Assembly (NCBI GenBank): GCA_944548615.1
Contig: CALYMY010000060.1
Span: forward strand, 62,001-126,000
Origin: Micropterix aruncella
Taxonomy: Eukaryota > Arthropoda > Insecta > Lepidoptera > Micropterigidae
DNA length: 64,000 nt
Reading direction: 5' to 3'
Below, one piece after another: positions 1 to 9,094 of this stretch. The notes below the pieces were generated by a model that saw only the letters and a program-made list of their open reading frames with translations, was not told the origin of the DNA and ran no database searches. How positions within the stretch are numbered: the first letter of the stretch is position 1; every line of letters starts with the position of its first letter. The position numbers were made by a program, and so were the translations under genes.

Positions 1-23
1 CTTCTCTGCCGATAGAGAAAAAA

Positions 24-108
24 CGCCAAATGGCCGACGGGCAAAAACACTGTTTTACAGACCAGGGTACCCGGGTTCGATACCCAGCCAGGACTCAATT
101 TTTTTTTT
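24..108 (+). ncRNA. tRNA-like segment, first copy in window
   Basis: This is the leftmost copy of the Pol III-type segment: A box at 31-41, B box at 74-84 and a T10 tract at 99-108. It belongs to the unit cut by the left window edge. Its upstream TATATA would lie outside the window. The same segment recurs in each of the following ~164 units, for example the B box at 461-471 in the next copy. Confidence 0.65.
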
Positions 109-2149
109 CGTTTTTTCTTCTCTTGATATTACCAAAATAGTATTAACATTTCAAAAAACACAATATTTTAGCTCTCTCTATTACAGTTCTTTTTTTTTCA
201 TCGAAAATACAAGTTTTAGTACCGGCGTCGGGCGGGGCCAAGCGGGGCCGGGCGATGCTGAGCCGGACCTGAAATGAAATGTCCTACCCTCAAATTAGAA
301 AATTTAAATTTCATGCCAGATCCTACTGGTGGTTTCATAAGGTTGCAACAGAAATATAGAAAAATATCTGACAAAACATATATAGAACTTCTCTGCCGAT
401 AGAGAAAAAACGCCAAATGGCCGACGGGCAAAAACACTGTTTTACAGACCAGGGTACCCGGGTTCGATACCCAGCCAGGACTCAATTTTTTTTTTCGTTT
501 TTTCTTCTCTTGATATTACCAAAATAGTATTAACATTTCAAAAAACACAATATTTTAGCTCTCTCTATTACAGTTCTTTTTTTTTCATCGAAAATACAAG
601 TTTTAGTACCGGCGTCGGGCGGGGCCAAGCGGGGCCGGGCGATGCTGAGCCGGACCAGAAATGAAATGTCCTACCCTCAAATTTGAAAATTTAAATTTCA
701 TGCCAGATCCTACCGGTGGTTTCATAAGGTTGCAACAGAAATATAGAAAAATATCTGACAAAACATATATAGAACTTCTCTGCCGATAGAGAAAAAACGC
801 CAAATGGCCGACGGGCAAAAACACTGTTTTACAGACCAGGGTACCCGGGTTCGATACCCAGCCAGGACTCAATTTTTTTTTCGTTTTTTTTTCTCTTGAT
901 ATTACCAAAATAGTATTAACATTTCAAAAAACACAATATTTTAGCTCTCTCTATTACAGTTCTTTTTTTTTCATCGAAAATACAAGTTTTAGTACCGGCG
1001 TCGGGCGGGGCCAAGCGGGGCCGGGCGATGCTGAGCCGGACCAGAAATGAAATGTCCTACCCTCAAATTTGAAAATTTAAATTTCATGCCAGATCCTACC
1101 GGTGGTTTCATAAGGTTGCAACAGAAATATAGAAAAATATCTGACAAAACATATATAGAACTTCTCTGCCGATAGAGAAAAAACGCCAAATGGCCGACGG
1201 GCAAAAACACTGTTTTACAGACCAGGATACCCGGGTTCGATACCCAGCCAGGACTCAATTTTTTTTTCGTTTTTTCTTCTCTTGATATTACCAAAATAGT
1301 ATTAACATTTCAAAAAACACAATATTTTAGCTCTCTCTATTACAGTTCTTTTTTTTTCATCGAAAATACAAGTTTTAGTACCGGCGTCGGGCGGGGCCAA
1401 GCGGGGCCGGGCGATGCCGAGCCGGACCTGAAATGAAATGTCCTACCCTCAAATTTGAAAATTTAAATTTCATGCCAGATCCTACCGGTGGTTTCATAAG
1501 GTTGCAACAGAAATATAGAAAAATATCTGACAAAACATATATAGAACTTCTCTGCCGATAGAGAAAAAACGCCAAATGGCCGACGGGCAAAAACACTGTT
1601 TTACAGACCAGGGTACCCGGGTTCGATACCCAGCCAGGACTCAATTTTTTTTTCGTTTTTTCTTCTCTTGATATTACCATAATAGTATTAACATTTCAAA
1701 AAACACAATATTTTAGCTCTCTCTATTACAGTTCTTTTTTTTTCATCGAAAATACAAGTTTTAGTACCGGCGTCGGGCGGGGCCAAGCGGGGCCGGGCGA
1801 TGCCGAGCCGGACCTGAAATGAAATGTCCTACCCTCAAATTTGAAAATTTAAATTTCATGCCAGATCCTACCGGTGGTTTCATAAGGTTGCAACAGAAAT
1901 ATAGAAAAATATCTGACAAAACATATATAGAACTTCTCTGCCGATAGAGAAAAAACGCCAAATGGCCGACGGGCAAAAACACTGTTTTACAGACCAGGGT
2001 ACCCGGGTTCGATACCCAGCCAGGACTCAATTTTTTTTTCGTTTTTTCTTCTCTTGATATTACCAAAATAGTATTAACATTTCAAAAAACACAATATTTT
2101 AGCTCTCTCTATTACAGTTCTTTTTTTTTCATCGAAAATACAAGTTTTA

Positions 2150-2200
2150 GTACCGGCGTCGGGCGGGGCCAAGCGGGGCCGGGCGATGCCGAGCCGGACC
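2150..2200 (+). other. GC- and CpG-rich box with G-quadruplex motif
   Basis: This 51-bp island lies in an otherwise AT-rich unit and contains nine CpG dinucleotides. At 2161-2183 the + strand reads as four G-runs of 3, 4, 4 and 3, separated by loops of 1, 6 and 2 bases. This satisfies the usual G3+N1-7 quadruplex rule. It also contains the 8-mer GCGGGGCC twice, two bases apart. The box ends can pair imperfectly (CCGGC near the start with GCCGG near the end). The motif appears in essentially all units examined. Whether it folds in vivo is inference. A GC-box or protein-binding role is possible but not shown. Confidence 0.8.
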
Positions 2201-2204
2201 TGAA

Positions 2205-2245
2205 ATGAAATGTCCTACCCTCAAATTTGAAAATTTAAATTTCAT
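2205..2245 (+). other. AT-rich stem-loop with two linked variable sites
   Basis: ATGAAAT at 2205-2211 can pair with ATTTCAT at 2239-2245. The loop itself contains the palindrome CAAATTTG. Two positions distinguish the main unit classes: class a has T at 2213 and A at 2237, and class b has A and C at the same places. The two variants are inherited together in nearly every unit. They face each other just inside the stem: class a can add a T-A pair past a G-A mismatch, while class b cannot. No function is known. The hairpin is weak, and the linkage most simply reflects common descent. Confidence 0.5.
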
Positions 2246-2308
2246 GCCAGATCCTACCGGTGGTTTCATAAGGTTGCAACAGAAATATAGAAAAATATCT
2301 GACAAAAC

Positions 2309-2315
2309 ATATATA
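2309..2315 (+). promoter_or_regulatory. TATA-like motif upstream of the tRNA-like segment
   Basis: ATATATA lies 27-33 bp before the first base expected for the tRNA-like transcript (about 2342) and 34-40 bp before the A box. The position is constant in the array. In Pol III genes of several eukaryotes a TATA-like element near -30 helps TFIIIB placement, so the geometry fits. The motif is short and the surrounding DNA is AT-rich, so it could be coincidental. Some units (for example 14113, 19515, 24145, 35352, 48787 and 61898) have G to T just after it, extending it to ATATATATAA. Confidence 0.45.
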
Positions 2316-2348
2316 GAACTTCTCTGCCGATAGAGAAAAAACGCCAAA

Positions 2349-2359
2349 TGGCCGACGGG
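2349..2359 (+). promoter_or_regulatory. Pol III A box
   Basis: TGGCCGACGGG matches the A-box pattern TRGCNNARNNGG at most fixed positions. Nearly every unit has this exact sequence. Exceptions noticed are unit 11798, with C to A near 12007, and unit 48403, where one G is missing near 48614. Confidence 0.65.
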
Positions 2360-2391
2360 CAAAAACACTGTTTTACAGACCAGGGTACCCG

Positions 2392-2402
2392 GGTTCGATA
2401 CC
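2392..2402 (+). promoter_or_regulatory. Pol III B box
   Basis: GGTTCGATACC is an exact match to GGTTCGANNCC, the TFIIIC-binding B box and tRNA T-loop. No copy with a broken B box was found by eye. Even where a nearby base is lost (51736) or gained (about 28650), the 11-mer stays intact. Confidence 0.8.
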
Positions 2403-2416
2403 CAGCCAGGACTCAA

Positions 2417-2425
2417 TTTTTTTTT
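2417..2425 (+). terminator. T-tract, predicted Pol III terminator
   Basis: Nine consecutive T residues lie 14 bp after the B box, ample for Pol III termination on the + strand. The tract is T9 in most units, T10 in some (99-108, 486-495, 10253, 17973, 43383, 44542, 45315 and 59975 units) and T8 in others (16430, 32149 area, 38752, 51878, 55348, 56891 and 58818 units). The variation is in a homopolymer, so some of it may be sequencing noise. However, the same lengths recur in paralogous units. Confidence 0.6.
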
Positions 2426-3688
2426 CGTTTTTTCTTCTCTTGATATTACCAAAATAGTATTAACATTTCAAAAAACACAATATTTTAGCTCTCTCTATTA
2501 CAGTTCTTTTTTTTTCATCGAAATTACAAGTTTTAGTACCGGCGTCGGGCGGGGCCAAGCGGGGCCGGGCGATGCCGAGCCGGACCTAAAATGAAATGAC
2601 CTACCCTCAAATTTGAAAATTTCAATTTCATGCCAGATCCTACCGGTGGTTTCATAAGGTTGCAACAGAAATATAGAAAAATATCTGACAAAACATATAT
2701 AGAACTTCTCTGCCGATAGAGAAAAAACGCCAAATGGCCGACGGGCAAAAACACTGTTTTACAGACCAGGGTACCCGGGTTCGATACCCAGCCAGGACTC
2801 AATTTTTTTTTCGTTTTTTCTTCTCTTGATATTACCATAATAGTATTAACATTTCAAAAAACACAATATTTTAGCTCTCTCTATTACAGTTCTTTTTTTT
2901 TCATCGAAAATACAAGTTTTAGTACCGGCGTCGGGCGGGGCCAAGCGGGGCCGGGCGATGCCGAGCCGGACCTGAAATGAAATGTCCTACCCTCAAATTT
3001 GAAAATTTAAATTTCATGCCAGATCCTACCGGTGGTTTCATAAGGTTGCAACAGAAATATAGAAAAATATCTGACAAAACATATATAGAACTTCTCTGCC
3101 GATAGAGAAAAAACGCCAAATGGCCGACGGGCAAAAACACTGTTTTACAGACCAGGGTACCCGGGTTCGATACCCAGCCAGGACTCAATTTTTTTTTCGT
3201 TTTTTCTTCTCTTGATATTACCAAAATAGTATTAACATTTCAAAAAACACAATATTTTAGCTCTCTCTATTACAGTTCTTTTTTTTTCATCGAAAATACA
3301 AGTTTTAGTACCGGCGTCGGGCGGGGCCAAGCGGGGCCGGGCGATGCCGAGCCGGACCTGAAATGAAATGACCTACCCTCAAATTTGAAAATTTCAATTT
3401 CATGCCAGATCCTACCGGTGGTTTCATAAGGTTGCAACAGAAAAAAAAAATATCTGACAAAACATATATAGAACTTCTCTGCCGATAGAGAAAAAACGCC
3501 AAATGGCCGACGGGCAAAAACACTGTTTTACAGACCAGGGTACCCGGGTTCGATACCCAGCCAGGACTCAATTTTTTTTTTCGTTTTTTCTTCTCTTGAT
3601 ATTACCAAAATAGTATTAACATTTCAAAAAACACAATATTTTAGCTCTCTCTATTACAGTTCTTTTTTTTTCATCGAAAATACAAGTT

Positions 3689-6600
3689 TTAGTACCGGCG
3701 TCGGGCGGGGCCAAGCGGGGCCGGGCGATGCTGAGCCGGACCTGAAATGAAATGTCCTACCCTCAAATTTGAAAATTTAAATTTCATGCCAGATCCTACT
3801 GGTGGTTTCATAAGGTTGCAACAGAAATATAGAAAAATATCTGACAAAACATATATAGAACTTCTCTGCCGATAGAGAAAAAACGCCAAATGGCCGACGG
3901 GCAAAAACACTGTTTTACAGACCAGGGTACCCGGGTTCGATACCCAGCCAGGACTCAATTTTTTTTTTCGTTTTTTCTTCTCTTGATATTACCAAAATAG
4001 TATTAACATTTCAAAAAACACAATATTTTAGCTCTCTCTATTACAGTTCTTTTTTTTTCATCGAAAATACAAGTTTTAGTACCGGCGTCGGGCGGGGCCA
4101 AGCGGGGCCGGGCGATGCTGAGCCGGACCAGAAATGAAATGTCCTACCCTCAAATTTGAAAATTTAAATTTCATGCCAGATCCTACCGGTGGTTTCATAA
4201 GGTTGCAACAGAAATATAGAAAAATATCTGACAAAACATATATAGAACTTCTCTGCCGATAGAGAAAAAACGCCAAATGGCCGACGGGCAAAAACACTGT
4301 TTTACAGACCAGGGTACCCGGGTTCGATACCCAGCCAGGACTCAATTTTTTTTTCGTTTTTTTTTCTCTTGATATTACCAAAATAGTATTAACATTTCAA
4401 AAAACACAATATTTTAGCTCTCTCTATTACAGTTCTTTTTTTTTCATCGAAAATACAAGTTTTAGTACCGGCGTCGGGCGGGGCCAAGCGGGGCCGGGCG
4501 ATGCTGAGCCGGACCAGAAATGAAATGTCCTACCCTCAAATTTGAAAATTTAAATTTCATGCCAGATCCTACCGGTGGTTTCATAAGGTTGCAACAGAAA
4601 TATAGAAAAATATCTGACAAAACATATATAGAACTTCTCTGCCGATAGAGAAAAAACGCCAAATGGCCGACGGGCAAAAACACTGTTTTACAGACCAGGA
4701 TACCCGGGTTCGATACCCAGCCAGGACTCAATTTTTTTTTCGTTTTTTCTTCTCTTGATATTACCAAAATAGTATTAACATTTCAAAAAACACAATATTT
4801 TAGCTCTCTCTATTACAGTTCTTTTTTTTTCATCGAAAATACAAGTTTTAGTACCGGCGTCGGGCGGGGCCAAGCGGGGCCGGGCGATGCCGAGCCGGAC
4901 CTGAAATGAAATGTCCTACCCTCAAATTTGAAAATTTAAATTTCATGCCAGATCCTACCGGTGGTTTCATAAGGTTGCAACAGAAATATAGAAAAATATC
5001 TGACAAAACATATATAGAACTTCTCTGCCGATAGAGAAAAAACGCCAAATGGCCGACGGGCAAAAACACTGTTTTACAGACCAGGGTACCCGGGTTCGAT
5101 ACCCAGCCAGGACTCAATTTTTTTTTCGTTTTTTCTTCTCTTGATATTACCAACATAGTATTAACATTTCAAAAAACACAATATTTTAGCTCTCTCTATT
5201 ACAGTTCTTTTTTTTTCATCGAAAATACAAGTTTTAGTACCGGCGTCGGGCGGGGCCAAGCGGGGCCGGGCGATGCCGAGCCGGACCTGAAATGAAATGA
5301 CCTACCCTCAAATTTGAAAATTTCAATTTCATGCCAGATCCTACCGGTGGTTTCATAAGGTTGCAACAGAAATATAGAAAAATATCTGACAAAACATATA
5401 TAGAACTTCTCTGCCGATAGAGAAAAAACGCCAAATGGCCGACGGGCAAAAACACTGTATTACAGACCAGGGTACCCGGGTTCGATACCCAGCCAGGACT
5501 CAATTTTTTTTTCGTTTTTTCTTCTCTTGATATTACCAAAATAGTATTAACATTTCAAAAAACACAATATTTTAGCTCTCTCTATTACAGTTCTTTTTTT
5601 TTCATCGAAAATACAAGTTTTAGTACCGGCGTCGGGCGGGGCCAAGCGGGGCCGGGCGATGCCGAGCCGGACCTGAAATGAAATGTCCTACCCTCAAATT
5701 TGAAAATTTAAATTTCATGCCAGATCCTACCGGTGGTTTCATAAGGTTGCAACAGAAATATAGAAAAATATCTGACAAAACATATATAGAACTTCTCTGC
5801 CGATAGAGAAAAAACGCCAAATGGCCGACGGGCAAAAACACTGTTTTACAGACCAGGGTACCCGGGTTCGATACCCAGCCAGGACTCAATTTTTTTTTCG
5901 TTTTTTCTTCTCTTGATATTACCAAAATAGTATTAACATTTCAAAAAACACAATATTTTAGCTCTCTCTATTACAGTTCTTTTTTTTTCATCGAAAATAC
6001 AAGTTTTAGTACCGGCGTCGGGCGGGGCCAAGCGGGGCCGGGCGATGCCGAGCCGGACCTAAAATGAAATGACCTACCCTCAAATTTGAAAATTTCAATT
6101 TCATGCCAGATCCTACCGGTGGTTTCATAAGGTTGCAACAGAAATATAGAAAAATATCTGACAAAACATATATAGAACTTCTCTGCCGATAGAGAAAAAA
6201 CGCCAAATGGCCGACGGGCAAAAACACTGTTTTACAGACCAGGGTACCCGGGTTCGATACCCAGCCAGGACTCAATTTTTTTTTCGTTTTTTCTTCTCTT
6301 GATATTACCATAATAGTATTAACATTTCAAAAAACACAATATTTTAGCTCTCTCTATTACAGTTCTTTTTTTTTCATCGAAAATACAAGTTTTAGTACCG
6401 GCGTCGGGCGGGGCCAAGCGGGGCCGGGCGATGCCGAGCCGGACCTGAAATGAAATGTCCTACCCTCAAATTTGAAAATTTAAATTTCATGCCAGATCCT
6501 ACCGGTGGTTTCATAAGGTTGCAACAGAAATATAGAAAAATATCTGACAAAACATATATAGAACTTCTCTGCCGATAGAGAAAAAACGCCAAATGGCCGA

Positions 6601-6777
6601 CGGGCAAAAACACTGTTTTACAGACCAGGGTACCCGGGTTCGATACCCAGCCAGGACTCAATTTTTTTTTCGTTTTTTCTTCTCTTGATATTACCAAAAT
6701 AGTATTAACATTTCAAAAAACACAATATTTTAGCTCTCTCTATTACAGTTCTTTTTTTTTCATCGAAAATACAAGTT
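3689..6777. repeat. Higher-order block, second copy
   Basis: This is the downstream partner of the block at 216-3304, with the same variant order except at unit 5234. It overlaps the 6-unit duplication that starts at 4462, so two duplication events of different length involve the same units. Confidence 0.75.
4462..6777. repeat. Six-unit tandem duplication, left copy
   Basis: Units 4462, 4848, 5234, 5620, 6006 and 6392 carry in order: GACCAG with GGATACC; plain class a; class b with GTATTACAG; plain class a; class b with GACCTAAAAT and CCATAATAG; plain class a. The same order follows at 6778-9094, exactly 2316 bp (6 x 386) downstream. Confidence 0.8.
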
Positions 6778-9094
6778 TTAGTACCGGCGTCGGGCGGGGC
6801 CAAGCGGGGCCGGGCGATGCTGAGCCGGACCAGAAATGAAATGTCCTACCCTCAAATTTGAAAATTTAAATTTCATGCCAGATCCTACCGGTGGTTTCAT
6901 AAGGTTGCAACAGAAATATAGAAAAATATCTGACAAAACATATATAGAACTTCTCTGCCGATAGAGAAAAAACGCCAAATGGCCGACGGGCAAAAACACT
7001 GTTTTACAGACCAGGATACCCGGGTTCGATACCCAGCCAGGACTCAATTTTTTTTTCGTTTTTTCTTCTCTTGATATTACCAAAATAGTATTAACATTTC
7101 AAATAACACAATATTTTAGCTCTCTCTATTACAGTTCTTTTTTTTTCATCGAAAATACAAGTTTTAGTACCGGCGTCGGGCGGGGCCAAGCGGGGCCGGG
7201 CGATGCCGAGCCGGACCTGAAATGAAATGTCCTACCCTCAAATTTGAAAATTTAAATTTCATGCCAGATCCTACCGGTGGTTTCATAAGGTTGCAACAGA
7301 AATATAGAAAAATATCTGACAAAACATATATAGAACTTCTCTGCCGATAGAGAAAAAACGCCAAATGGCCGACGGGCAAAAACACTGTTTTACAGACCAG
7401 GGTACCCGGGTTCGATACCCAGCCAGGACTCAATTTTTTTTTCGTTTTTTCTTCTCTTGATATTACCAAAATAGTATTAACATTTCAAAAAACACAATAT
7501 TTTAGCTCTCTCTATTACAGTTCTCTTTTTTTCATCGAAAATACAAGTTTTAGTACCGGCGTCGGGCGGGGCCAAGCGGGGCCGGGCGATGCCGAGCCGG
7601 ACCTGAAATGAAATGACCTACCCTCAAATTTGAAAATTTCAATTTCATGCCAGATCCTACCGGTGGTTTCATAAGGTTGCAACAGAAATATAGAAAAATA
7701 TCTGACAAAACATATATAGAACTTCTCTGCCGATAGAGAAAAAACGCCAAATGGCCGACGGGCAAAAACACTGTATTACAGACCAGGGTACCCGGGTTCG
7801 ATACCCAGCCAGGACTCAATTTTTTTTTCGTTTTTTCTTCTCTTGATATTACCAAAATAGTATTAACATTTCAAAAAACACAATATTTTAGCTCTCTCTA
7901 TTACAGTTCTTTTTTTTTCATCGAAAATACAAGTTTTAGTACCGGCGTCGGGCGGGGCCAAGCGGGGCCGGGCGATGCCGAGCCGGACCTGAAATGAAAT
8001 GTCCTACCCTCAAATTTGAAAATTTAAATTTCATGCCAGATCCTACCGGTGGTTTCATAAGGTTGCAACAGAAATATAGAAAAATATCTGACAAAACATA
8101 TATAGAACTTCTCTGCCGATAGAGAAAAAACGCCAAATGGCCGACGGGCAAAAACACTGTTTTACAGACCAGGGTACCCGGGTTCGATACCCAGCCAGGA
8201 CTCAATTTTTTTTTCGTTTTTTCTTCTCTTGATATTACCAAAATAGTATTAACATTTCAAAAAACACAATATTTTAGCTCTCTCTATTACAGTTCTTTTT
8301 TTTTCATCGAAAATACAAGTTTTAGTACCGGCGTCGGGCGGGGCCAAGCGGGGCCGGGCGATGCCGAGCCGGACCTAAAATGAAATGACCTACCCTCAAA
8401 TTTGAAAATTTCAATTTCATGCCAGATCCTACCGGTGGTTTCATAAGGTTGCAACAGAAATATAGAAAAATATCTGACAAAACATATATAGAACTTCTCT
8501 GCCGATAGAGAAAAAACGCCAAATGGCCGACGGGCAAAAACACTGTTTTACAGACCAGGGTACCCGGGTTCGATACCCAGCCAGGACTCAATTTTTTTTT
8601 CGTTTTTTCTTCTCTTGATATTACCATAATAGTATTAACATTTCAAAAAAACACAATATTTTAGCTCTCTCTATTACAGTTCTTTTTTTTTCATCGAAAA
8701 TACAAGTTTTAGTACCGGCGTCGGGCGGGGCCAAGCGGGGCCGGGCGATGCCGAGCCGGACCTGAAATGAAATGTCCTACCCTCAAATTTGAAAATTTAA
8801 ATTTCATGCCAGATCCTACCGGTGGTTTCATAAGGTTGCAACAGAAATATAGAAAAATATCTGACAAAACATATATAGAACTTCTCTGCCGATAGAGAAA
8901 AAACGCCAAATGGCCGACGGGCAAAAACACTGTTTTACAGACCAGGGTACCCGGGTTCGATACCCAGCCAGGACTCAATTTTTTTTTCGTTTTTTCTTCT
9001 CTTGATATTACCAAAATAGTATTAACATTTCAAAAAACACAATATTTTAGCTCTCTCTATTACAGTTCTTTTTTTTTCATCGAAAATACAAGTT
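6778..9094. repeat. Six-unit tandem duplication, right copy
   Basis: Units 6778, 7164, 7550, 7936, 8322 and 8709 repeat the variant order of 4462-6777. Private changes include AAATAACAC near 7104, a C in the T tract near 7525 and an extra A near 8647. These suggest little time since the duplication. Confidence 0.8.

Larger units (their letters stand above)
2342..2425 (+). ncRNA. tRNA-like segment with Pol III promoter and terminator
   Basis: The segment carries TGGCCGACGGG at 2349-2359, close to the A-box consensus, and GGTTCGATACC at 2392-2402, a perfect B-box (T-loop) match. The 32-bp spacing is normal for a tRNA. A T9 tract at 2417-2425 would terminate Pol III, giving a transcript of roughly 75-85 nt. 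The T arm pairs at four of five positions. The acceptor arm does not pair (only about two of seven positions) and no convincing anticodon arm forms, although CTGT/ACAG makes a small hairpin at 2368-2378. It is therefore not a functional tRNA; it resembles the tRNA-derived head of a SINE. Transcription is inferred from motifs only. Confidence 0.65.
2147..2532. repeat. Representative satellite unit (386 bp)
   Basis: This unit is a typical copy and serves as reference for the sub-features. In order it holds a GC-rich box (2150-2200), an AT-rich stem-loop region (2205-2245), a TATATA motif (2309-2315), a tRNA-like Pol III promoter segment (2342-2425) and a T/A-rich linker with further T6 and T8-9 tracts up to the next unit. 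The start was chosen at the TTAGTACC motif for convenience; a circularly permuted unit would be equally valid. Outside the GC-rich box and the tRNA-like part the unit is clearly AT-rich. The other copies have the same layout, so these parts can be projected onto them in 386-bp steps. Confidence 0.95.
216..3304. repeat. Higher-order block, first copy (8 of 9 units)
   Basis: The ordered variants of units 216-2919 recur at 3689-6392, an offset of 3473 bp or nine units. Shared markers are as follows. Units 216 and 3689 both have T10, GATGCTGAG and TACTGGT. Units 603 and 4076 have the GACCAG variant and a longer pyrimidine tract without the internal C. Units 989 and 4462 have GACCAG and GGATACC. 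Units 2533 and 6006 have GACCTAAAAT and the CCATAATAG ending. Units 1761 (class a) and 5234 (class b, GTATTACAG) break the match. The ninth unit, 3305, has a 3-bp net loss at about 3441-3450. Confidence 0.75.

Noticed and set aside
603..908. A 101-codon minus-strand ORF present in most units, as if it were a large gene family
   Set aside because: It spans the tRNA-like segment, T tracts and GC-rich box in antisense. Differences between units are largely amino-acid changing and include frame-breaking indels. There is no promoter, start context or domain, and the 386-bp period is not a multiple of three. It persists because the units are nearly identical.
2342..2414. A functional tRNA gene in each unit
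   Set aside because: The B box and T arm are good, but the acceptor stem pairs at only about two of seven positions and no proper anticodon stem forms. It is tRNA-like or SINE-like only.
2147..2532. CENP-B box in the satellite
   Set aside because: Looking for TTCGNNNNANNCGGG on both strands of the unit, neither TTCG occurrence has the required downstream bases. A centromeric role cannot be argued from this motif.
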